In this document: positions 1 through 5,303 of the stretch, one piece after another | Position numbering within the stretch: position 1 is the first letter of the stretch | How the letters are laid out: each line of letters begins with the position of its first letter | The notes under the pieces: model-generated | Databases searched by the model: none | What the model saw: the letters and a program-made list of their open reading frames with translations, nothing else | What the model was told of the DNA's origin: nothing | Position numbers and translations under genes: made by a program | DNA from: Alphaproteobacteria bacterium | GTDB taxonomy: Bacteria; Pseudomonadota; Alphaproteobacteria; Rhodobacterales; Rhodobacteraceae | NCBI GenBank assembly: GCA_003695135.1 | Contig: RFIR01000543.1 | Coordinates: 1-5,303 of the forward strand | DNA: 5,303 nucleotides | Direction of reading: 5' to 3'

Positions 1-327
1 GATCAGCCCGCCATCGGTGCCGCGCTGCCGGATCAGGTTGGAGGCTGCGGGCGTCGAAAGGAGCCCGTCCTGCCCGACGATCATGCCGGCAACGCCATTG
101 GCCGCGGCCATCTTCAGGATGGTCTGCGCGGCGGGGCGGTTGAAGTACCGCCCGTCCCCGCCCAGGACCAGCCGCTTGCCCGCGACCCCGCCGATGCCGT
201 CGAACACCGACTGGATGAAGTTTTCCAGATAGCCGGGCTGCATGAAGACCCGCGTCTTCTTGCGCAGGCCCGATGTGCCGGGCTTCTGCCCCATGATCGG
301 CTTGCAGGGGATCTCGAGCATGTTCAT
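1..327 (-). CDS. pgm: Phosphoglucomutase (alpha-D-glucose phosphate-specific), N-terminal part, cut by the window's left edge
   Basis: These are the first 109 codons of a phosphoglucomutase of the alpha-D-phosphohexomutase superfamily, which interconverts glucose-1-phosphate and glucose-6-phosphate and links central metabolism to glycogen. The N-terminal signature KPGTSGLRKKTRVF (residues 15-28) marks the long Pgm type shared with eukaryotes, usually about 540 residues. GYLENFIQSVFDGIGG (32-47), LGGDGRYFN (55-63) and LLSTPAASNLIR (89-100) also fit this family. The phosphoserine loop (SASHNPGG in relatives) should lie just past the last visible codon, so catalytic competence cannot be judged here. 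The start ATG 327-325 overlaps the malQ stop as ATGA and lies 10 nt after GGAGG. The Met at codon 3 (321-319) is an alternative, but it is 16 nt from that site. The gene is the last visible in the transcription unit; whether it is truly last is unknown. Confidence 0.95.
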   Translation of the reverse strand, partial: MNMLEIPCKPIMGQKPGTSGLRKKTRVFMQPGYLENFIQSVFDGIGGVAGKRLVLGGDGRYFNRPAAQTILKMAAANGVAGMIVGQDGLLSTPAASNLIRQRGTDGGLI

Positions 328-2387
328 GGCAGGGTTTCCTCCTTTCCCGGACGGCGTGTGGGCTGCGGTTGCGCGCGCATCAGCGCGTCGAACGCGCCAA
401 GCTCGGGCAAGGCGCCCAGCCGCGCCACATCCATCGGGTAACGGCGTGTCCAGTTGGGGTGTTCGGTGGTGGTGCCGGGCAGGTTCTGCGCTTCGGTCTC
501 GCCGATCAGATCGTCGAGCTGCAGCGAGACGAGGACCGCAGGCGACCGCGCCAGCAGCCCGTGCATGCAGCGCGCCGGGTCGCGCGCCGCCTGGGCCGGC
601 GCGTCTTCCGCGCAAAGCGCGGCCAGCGCGGCAGTGTCTCTGGCGCGCTGCGCCTGCAACTTCGCGGCCTGGCTCGCATCGACCCAGCCGAGCTTGCGCC
701 ACCAGTCGATGTCGCGCCCTTCCCAAAAGCCGCGGATCGTCGGCGTGTCGTGGGTGGCCGCACAGGCGAGGCTGAGGCGGCGCAGCGACTCGGGCCGGCG
801 GAAGCGACCCTTCGCGTCACGTTCGAACTGCAGCACCGAACAGCCGTGGATGTTGCGCTGCGCGAGCGTGTCGCGAAACCCTTCCGGCACCAGCCCGAGA
901 TCCTCGCCGATCACGATGGTGCCGGCCGCATTCGCCTCGATGGACAGGATGGCCAGCAGCGCGTCGAGCGGCTGGCGGATATAGCCGCCGGGGCTGCCAT
1001 CGTCGGGGATCCAGTAGCTGCGATTGAGGCCCAGCACATGGTCGATGCGCAGCAGCGCGGCGTGGCGCAGATTGGCACGCAGGATGCGGCGGAAGCTGGC
1101 GAAACGCTCCGCCTTCAACCGCGACGGGGCATAGGCGGCAAGGTCCCAGCACTGGCCTTCCGGATTCAGCGCATCGGGCGGTGCACCGAGCGAGACGCCC
1201 TGCGCGATGGCGTCGGCATGGCACCAGCTTTCCGCCCCGCCTCGGCGCGGGCCGACGGCGAGATCGAGATAGAGCCCCTCGCCCGGCCGTCCGCCGCGGC
1301 CGGAAAGGGCGAGCTGTTCCTCCGCGGCCCATTGCAGCCAGCAGAAGAAACCGGATCGCTGGCCGAGCCTGCGCCGCGCGGCGGCAATATCGGGCCCGTC
1401 CGGCGCGCGCAGCCCCGCCGGCCAGCCGCGCCAGTCCGCGCCATGGGTCTCGCTCAGCGACTCGTAGAGCGCAAAACGCTCCAGCTCCTCGCCGCCCTGC
1501 CGCCGAAACGCGGCGAAGCGCTCCCGCGCAGCCACCGGCGCCTCGGCCTGAAACAGGTCCCAAAGTGCCTGCAGCGCAGTCTGGTGGGCGTTGATCGAAG
1601 CGGGGTAGTCGATACGGTCGGCCTCTGCACCGGATTCGATCCCGCGGCGCGCCGCCTCGCAGATGCGCGCTGCCGCTTCCAGCCCCTCCAGCCCCGGGAT
1701 GCGGTCGGGCGCGATGTGGCGCTCGCCGAGAAACCCGCGATGGGAGGGCGAATAGGGGCTGATGGTCTCGCGGGCCTGCCAGCCGAGGGCGTGGACGGGA
1801 TTGATGCCGAGAAAGCCGGCGCCGGCAGGGCGTACCGCGCCCAGCAGATCGGCGAGGTCGGCGAAATCGCCAATGCCGAGATTGCGATCCGAACGCAGCC
1901 CGTAAAGCGCCGCCGTCAGCCCCCAGATCCGTGCCGGCCCGCCACCATCGCCCACCGCCGGCAGGCTGGGCGGGGCGATGATGACAAGGCATTCCTGCGT
2001 CTCGCGCCGCCGGACAAGCGACAGGATGTAATACCCCGCCGCGAGCGGCGGTAGGGTGACGGCGCCCTGCGCCCGGCCCGTCGCCAGCACCGCCTCGCTG
2101 CCTTCCGCGCAGAGCGCCCAGCCGGCTCCGGGCGCGATGGCGACCGTGACAGGCCTGCCTGCGGCGCCGACCGCATATTCGGGGGCAAGCCGGCGCGCCT
2201 CCCCGGCCCTGAGCGCGACCAGCGCCTCTTCCGCCATTGAGGCATCATCGAGCGCGATGCCATCCGCGCGCAGGAGGGCAAGCTTCGTCTCCGGCCCTGC
2301 GTGGATCTCGCGCCCCTGCATGTCGCGGAATCCGGCCAGCAGGCCGCGCTGTTCGGCCAGCGCATCGAGGGCTTCGTCAGGGGTCAT
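324..2387 (-). CDS. malQ: 4-alpha-glucanotransferase (amylomaltase, GH77)
   Basis: This 687-residue cytoplasmic enzyme transfers alpha-1,4-glucan segments between malto-oligosaccharides, recycling the short chains released by debranching. Its length is close to that of E. coli-type MalQ. The first 140 or so residues form the N-terminal helical and beta extension of that subtype; the GH77 barrel follows from about 152. Visible motifs are SPYSP (210-214), LYLDLAVG (372-379), LRIDHVLGL (446-454, nucleophile Asp449), IGEDLG (493-498, acid/base Glu495), THDTPT (545-550, third carboxylate Asp547) and the C-terminal NLPGT (635-639) with HPNW (643-646). The frame stays open upstream to 2885, but that part lies entirely inside glgX and resembles nothing in GH77, so I place the start at ATG 2387-2385. 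This gives an ATGA overlap with the glgX stop. No Shine-Dalgarno is visible; a GC hairpin sits there instead, so coupling to glgX translation is likely. The 3' end carries the pgm ribosome binding site. Confidence 0.96.
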   Translation of the reverse strand: MTPDEALDALAEQRGLLAGFRDMQGREIHAGPETKLALLRADGIALDDASMAEEALVALRAGEARRLAPEYAVGAAGRPVTVAIAPGAGWALCAEGSEAVLATGRAQGAVTLPPLAAGYYILSLVRRRETQECLVIIAPPSLPAVGDGGGPARIWGLTAALYGLRSDRNLGIGDFADLADLLGAVRPAGAGFLGINPVHALGWQARETISPYSPSHRGFLGERHIAPDRIPGLEGLEAAARICEAARRGIESGAEADRIDYPASINAHQTALQALWDLFQAEAPVAARERFAAFRRQGGEELERFALYESLSETHGADWRGWPAGLRAPDGPDIAAARRRLGQRSGFFCWLQWAAEEQLALSGRGGRPGEGLYLDLAVGPRRGGAESWCHADAIAQGVSLGAPPDALNPEGQCWDLAAYAPSRLKAERFASFRRILRANLRHAALLRIDHVLGLNRSYWIPDDGSPGGYIRQPLDALLAILSIEANAAGTIVIGEDLGLVPEGFRDTLAQRNIHGCSVLQFERDAKGRFRRPESLRRLSLACAATHDTPTIRGFWEGRDIDWWRKLGWVDASQAAKLQAQRARDTAALAALCAEDAPAQAARDPARCMHGLLARSPAVLVSLQLDDLIGETEAQNLPGTTTEHPNWTRRYPMDVARLGALPELGAFDALMRAQPQPTRRPGKEETLP
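338..345 (-). promoter_or_regulatory. Strong Shine-Dalgarno site for pgm, inside the end of malQ
   Basis: The minus strand reads AAAGGAGG here, followed by a 10-nt spacer and the ATG at 327-325. It is the only strong Shine-Dalgarno-like site at any of the three junctions in the window. It is also coding sequence, giving the Lys-Glu-Glu near the MalQ C-terminus. It suggests that pgm can recruit its own ribosomes as well as being coupled to malQ. The match is seen directly; the function is inferred. Confidence 0.8.
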
Positions 2388-4525
2388 ACCGGCGGCGCCC
2401 CGCCGGCCGGGCCGGTCGCGATATCGGGGGCGAGAGCGAAGACGGTGACCGATTCGGCCGCCAGAGGCACGTCGCGCGGCATGGGCACCGGCGCGTCCTC
2501 GGTCTCGCTCGCAGTGTCCAGAACGCGCAGCCAGCGCCAGCCGCCCGGCGTTGCGGGCAGGCTGAGCCGCCGCGGCCGCGCCTCGCGATTGAAGGCGGCA
2601 AACACCCAGTCGCCCACCGATTCCTCGGCCGGGGCATCGGCCGAACGGCGCAGGATCAGCCCGATCGCCGACAGGCCCGGATCGCGCCAGTCGAGCGGCC
2701 GGCCGTCGAAACCGGTCCATTCGACATCGGGAAGGCCGTCGATCTCGCGCGCTGCGCCATGCAGGAACCGGGTCTGGCGCAGCGCCGGCAACCGACGCCG
2801 CAGCGCCGAAAGCCGGCGCACGAAGCCCATCAGCGCCGCATCGGCTTCGGCCCAGTTGACCCAGCCCACCGGATTGTCCTGGCAATAGGCGTTGTTGTTG
2901 CCCGACTGCGAATTGCCGATCTCGTCGCCGGCCAGCAGCATCGGCGTGCCCTGGGCGACGAACAGCGTGGCCAGCAGGTTGCGCCGCCGCCTTGCCCGCC
3001 GCGCGAGTATCGCGGGATCACCGGTCGGACCTTCCACCCCGCAATTGTCGGAATAATTGGCCGAATGGCCATCGGCGCCATTCTCGCCATTGGCCTCGTT
3101 GTGCCGCCCGTTATAGGCGGTGACATCGGCGAGGGTGAAGCCGTCATGGGCGGCAAGATAGTTGACCGAGGCCCAGGCCCGCCGCCCGGCGGTGTCGAAG
3201 CGGTCGGCGGTTCCCAGCAGACAGGCCCCGAGGCCCTGCGCGCTGTGATCGTCGCCACGCCAGTAGCTGCGCACCGTATCGCGGAAACGGTCGTTCCATT
3301 CGGCGAATTCGGGCGGAAAGCGGCCGAGCTGATAGCCGCCCGGCCCGACATCCCAGGGCTCGGCGATCAGGTGACGGCCGGCCAGCACCGGGTCCTGGCG
3401 CAGCGCATCCATGAAGCCGCCCTCGGGGTCGAAACCCTCCGCCTCGCGCCCCAGCGTGGTGGCCAGATCGAAGCGGAACCCGTCCACCCCCATCGTCTGC
3501 ACCCAGAAGCGCAGGCTGTCGAGCACCAGCCGCAGCACGAAGGGATGAGCGACATCGAGCGTGTTGCCGCAGCCGGTATCGTTGACGTAGTAGCGCGGAT
3601 TGCCCCGGATCAGCCGGTAGTAGGAGGCGTTGTCGAGCCCGCGGAAGGACAGCGTCGGCCCGCGATGATCGCCCTCGGCGCTGTGATTGTAGACCACGTC
3701 GAGGATGACCTCGATGCCGGCGGCGTGAAAGCGGTCGACCATGCGACGGAACCCGGCGAAGCCGGCCGGGCCGAAATAGCGCGGCTCTGGCGCGAAGAAG
3801 CCCACCGAATTGTAACCCCAGTAATTGACCAGCCCGCGTTCGAGCAGAAAGCCCTCATCGACGAAGGCATGAACGGGAAGCAGCTCGATCGCGGTGATGC
3901 CGAGCGCGGTCAGATGATCGAGTATCGCGTCGCAGCAAAGTCCGTCGTAAGTGCCGCGCAGTGCATCCGGCACGCCGGGATGTTCCTGCGTCAGCCCTTT
4001 CACATGCGCCTCGCAGATCAGCATCTCGCCGCGCGGGGTTACCGGCCGGCCGGCCACCGGGCCGAACGGCATCGGATCGGGCACCACCGAGCGCGGCACG
4101 AAGGGGGCGCTGTCGCGTTCGTCGAAGCTGAGATCGAGCACGGGCGAAGCCGGATCGTAGCCGAGCGTGGCCGGGTGGTTCTGCCAGCGGCCGCGAAGCT
4201 CCTGCGTGTAGGGGTCGATGAGCAGCTTGTTGGGGTTGAAGCGATGGCCCTGATCCGGTGCGTAAGGCCCGTGCACGCGATAGCCGTAAGCCGCGCCGGG
4301 GCCGAGGCCGGGAAGAAAGCCATGCCAGACCGGACCGGTACGCTCAGGCAGGGCGAGCCGTGCAATCTCGCGCTGGCCGTCGGGCGAGAACAGGCAGAGC
4401 TCGACCCGATGCGCATGGGCCGAGAACAGGGCGAAGTTCGTTCCCTCGCCGTCGAAATGTGCACCGAGGCGATGCGGGCTGCCCGCGTTCAGCTTCTGCC
4501 TTGCAATGCTCTGATCCAAGATCAA
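2384..4525 (-). CDS. glgX: Glycogen debranching enzyme GlgX (GH13 isoamylase type)
   Basis: This 713-residue protein should hydrolyse alpha-1,6 branch points, preferring the short branches left by glycogen phosphorylase, and release malto-oligosaccharides in the cytoplasm. An N-terminal CBM48-like beta domain (about 15-110; LGAHFDGEGTNFALFSAHA) precedes a GH13 barrel (about 165-580). All four GH13 regions are present: DVVYNH (276-281), GFRFDLA (349-355, nucleophile Asp353), AEPWD (388-392, acid/base Glu389) and AAHD (458-461). GlgX-type hallmarks include AHVKGLT (173-179), GTYDGL (191-196), NYWGYN (234-239) and LLAGDEIGNSQSGNNNAYCQDN (530-551). A beta C-terminal domain ends in an Ala/Gly/Pro-rich tail. 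The start is a TTG at 4525-4523: a TAA lies in frame two codons upstream, and no ATG occurs before residue 152, far inside the conserved domain. A second TTG at 4519-4517 is possible. Both ends overlap the neighbouring genes by 4 nt. No signal peptide is seen. Confidence 0.97.
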   Translation of the reverse strand: MILDQSIARQKLNAGSPHRLGAHFDGEGTNFALFSAHAHRVELCLFSPDGQREIARLALPERTGPVWHGFLPGLGPGAAYGYRVHGPYAPDQGHRFNPNKLLIDPYTQELRGRWQNHPATLGYDPASPVLDLSFDERDSAPFVPRSVVPDPMPFGPVAGRPVTPRGEMLICEAHVKGLTQEHPGVPDALRGTYDGLCCDAILDHLTALGITAIELLPVHAFVDEGFLLERGLVNYWGYNSVGFFAPEPRYFGPAGFAGFRRMVDRFHAAGIEVILDVVYNHSAEGDHRGPTLSFRGLDNASYYRLIRGNPRYYVNDTGCGNTLDVAHPFVLRLVLDSLRFWVQTMGVDGFRFDLATTLGREAEGFDPEGGFMDALRQDPVLAGRHLIAEPWDVGPGGYQLGRFPPEFAEWNDRFRDTVRSYWRGDDHSAQGLGACLLGTADRFDTAGRRAWASVNYLAAHDGFTLADVTAYNGRHNEANGENGADGHSANYSDNCGVEGPTGDPAILARRARRRRNLLATLFVAQGTPMLLAGDEIGNSQSGNNNAYCQDNPVGWVNWAEADAALMGFVRRLSALRRRLPALRQTRFLHGAAREIDGLPDVEWTGFDGRPLDWRDPGLSAIGLILRRSADAPAEESVGDWVFAAFNREARPRRLSLPATPGGWRWLRVLDTASETEDAPVPMPRDVPLAAESVTVFALAPDIATGPAGGAPPV
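2389..2406 (-). promoter_or_regulatory. Perfect GC hairpin directly upstream of the malQ start codon
   Basis: The 7-base arms CCGGCGG (2389-2395) and CCGCCGG (2400-2406) are exact reverse complements separated by 4 bases. In the mRNA this would be an all-GC stem with the tetraloop GGCG, ending one nucleotide before the malQ AUG, where a ribosome binding site would normally lie. No Shine-Dalgarno sequence is visible. The same bases encode the Gly/Ala/Pro-rich end of GlgX, so chance in GC-rich coding DNA is a serious alternative. If the stem forms, it would block direct initiation and make malQ translation depend on ribosomes finishing glgX. It has no U-tract, so it is not an intrinsic terminator. 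Confidence 0.45.
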
Positions 4526-5303
4526 TCTTTACCTGCAACTTCCTGAAACAACGCGAAATATTGTGCGGCCGAGCGTTCCCACCCCACCGGTTGGCGCATG
4601 GCGTTGCGCTGCATCGCTGCCCAGACGCGCCGGTTCGCGAACAGATCGCAGGCCCGCTCGATGGCGTGGCCCAGCGCAGCCGTGGTGACCGGGGCGAACT
4701 GAAAGCCGGTCGCGCAGCCGGCATCGAGTGCGGCCTGATTGGCGTCGATCACCGTATCGGCCAGCCCGCCCGTGCGCGCCACCACCGGCAACGTGCCGTA
4801 GCGCAACCCGCAAAGCTGGGTGAGCCCGCAGGGCTCGAAGCGCGAGGGGATCAGGATCGCGTCCGCGCCGCCCTGCATCTGATGGGCCAGCGCCTCGTCA
4901 TAGCCGATGACGGCGCCGACCGCGCCCGCATGGTCGCGCGCCGCCCGCTTCCACGCCGCCTCCAGCTCCGGCTCGCCCGAGCCCAGCAGCGCAAGCCGCG
5001 CCCCGCGCCCGGTCAGCGCCGGCAGCGCCTCGAGCAGCAGGTCTAGCCCCTTCTGCGCCGTCAGCCGGCTGATCACGCAGAAGAGCGGCGCCTCGTCGGG
5101 CGGCTGCAGCGCGAAGCGTTCGATCAGCGCCGCGCGATTGACGGCCTTGCGCTTCAGGCTGCGGGGCGAATAGGTGCGGTGGATCGCCGGATCGGTCTCC
5201 GGATCCCAGATCCGGGTGTCGATGCCGTTCAGGATGCCGGTCAGATCGGCCCGGCGCGCGCGCAGCACCCCCTCCAGCCCCATGCCGAATTCGGGCTCCA
5301 TCA
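4522..5303 (-). CDS. glgA: Glycogen synthase (ADP-glucose type, GT5), C-terminal part, cut by the window's right edge
   Basis: This is the C-terminal half of glycogen synthase, which transfers glucose from ADP-glucose to the non-reducing end of a growing alpha-1,4-glucan in the cytoplasm. About 259 residues plus the stop TGA (4524-4522) are visible. The ATG at 5301-5299 is probably an internal methionine, because the PEFGMGLEG stretch just after it sits mid-protein in this family. Roughly 220 N-terminal residues, including the KTGGL substrate loop, should lie beyond the edge. Numbering from that Met, the GT-B C-terminal domain shows ILNGID (23-28), SRLTAQKG (78-85, with the Arg and Lys that contact ADP in the family), the RFEPCGLTQL active-site motif (154-163), RYGTLPVV (167-174) and TGGLADTV (177-184). 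The protein ends in a short helical tail with no extra domain. Its stop overlaps the glgX start by 4 nt. Confidence is high for the family; the start is not visible. Confidence 0.96.
   Translation of the reverse strand, partial: MEPEFGMGLEGVLRARRADLTGILNGIDTRIWDPETDPAIHRTYSPRSLKRKAVNRAALIERFALQPPDEAPLFCVISRLTAQKGLDLLLEALPALTGRGARLALLGSGEPELEAAWKRAARDHAGAVGAVIGYDEALAHQMQGGADAILIPSRFEPCGLTQLCGLRYGTLPVVARTGGLADTVIDANQAALDAGCATGFQFAPVTTAALGHAIERACDLFANRRVWAAMQRNAMRQPVGWERSAAQYFALFQEVAGKD
4523..4534 (-). promoter_or_regulatory. Translation start region of glgX: weak AGG site and TTG start
   Basis: On the minus strand an AGG (4534-4532) is followed by 6 nt and then TTG (4525-4523), which overlaps the glgA stop as TTGA. 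The glgX frame has TAA at 4531-4529, so the start cannot be further upstream. A stronger AGGA at 4544-4541 is 15 nt away, too far to fit well. This site decides the start assignment; the initiation strength is inferred to be modest and aided by coupling to glgA. Confidence 0.65.

Larger units (their letters stand above)
1..5303 (-). other. Part of a single glycogen-metabolism transcription unit (glgA-glgX-malQ-pgm)
   Basis: All four genes share a strand and overlap end to end by 4 nt, leaving no room for terminators or conventional intergenic promoters. Their products act on the same substrate pool: chain elongation (GlgA), debranching (GlgX), oligosaccharide recycling (MalQ) and glucose-phosphate interconversion (Pgm). 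Co-transcription is inferred from this arrangement. The promoter and any upstream genes would lie to the right of 5303, and the end of the unit to the left of 1. Confidence 0.85.

Noticed and set aside
369..2054. A 561-codon plus-strand open frame antisense to malQ
   Set aside because: Same reason: it is a shadow of malQ codon use, with no domain and no support for a start site. Other long alternative frames in the window were dismissed likewise.
2388..2885. The malQ frame stays open for 166 codons upstream of the chosen ATG, giving a possible 853-residue protein
   Set aside because: The extension lies entirely inside glgX in another frame, is Arg/Ala/Gly-rich and has no GH77 character. The chosen start gives normal family length and a 4-nt overlap.
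4042..4053. Self-complementary run CCGGCCGGCCGG inside glgX
   Set aside because: It is explained by Ala-Gly-Arg-Pro codons in a GC-rich gene and has no link to a gene boundary.
4512..4524. Short inverted repeat TGATC-CAA-GATCA across the glgX start
   Set aside because: The arms are only 5 bp and are expected often by chance; nothing else suggests an operator.
2237..4546. A 769-codon plus-strand open frame antisense to glgX
   Set aside because: It mirrors glgX almost exactly, is low-complexity and rich in Arg/Ala/Gly, and contains no recognisable domain. Long antisense frames are common in GC-rich genes because stop codons are rare there.
5299..5301. ATG near the right edge as a true start of glgA
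   Set aside because: The conserved PEFGMGLEG region follows at once, which lies mid-protein in glycogen synthases, so the reading frame must enter from outside the window.

Overview
The window is a gene-dense, GC-rich piece of a bacterial glycogen (alpha-glucan) operon. All genes are on the minus strand, so transcription runs from the right edge (5303) to the left edge (1). In transcription order they are: the C-terminal half of glycogen synthase glgA (cut by the right edge), complete glgX (glycogen debranching enzyme), complete malQ (4-alpha-glucanotransferase), and the N-terminal part of pgm (phosphoglucomutase, cut by the left edge). There is no intergenic DNA. I see no RNA gene, mobile element, CRISPR array, terminator or convincing promoter.

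Layout: glgA 5303-4522, glgX 4525-2384, malQ 2387-324, pgm 327-1. Each of the three junctions is a 4-nt stop/start overlap: TTGA at glgA/glgX, and ATGA at both glgX/malQ and malQ/pgm. The start contexts differ. glgX uses a TTG start with a weak AGG upstream, inside a local AT-rich dip. malQ has no visible Shine-Dalgarno; a perfect 7-bp all-GC hairpin ends one base before its ATG. pgm has a strong AAAGGAGG ribosome binding site within the end of malQ.

Function (from the known families): Pgm interconverts glucose-6-phosphate and glucose-1-phosphate. An ADP-glucose pyrophosphorylase, not in the window, would activate glucose-1-phosphate, and GlgA would add it to the growing alpha-1,4-glucan. GlgX cuts the short branches left by a phosphorylase, and MalQ recycles the released malto-oligosaccharides. 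The cluster therefore joins synthesis and turnover. Genes such as glgC, glgB and glgP may lie outside the window, but I cannot see them.

The high GC content, the gene order and the type of Pgm (KPGTSGLRKKTRVF N-terminus) suggest a GC-rich Gram-negative bacterium, most likely an alphaproteobacterium. That placement is inference without a database search. The enzymes look like ordinary family members with catalytic motifs intact where visible. I see no new biological system; the items worth a second look concern translation initiation at the gene junctions.
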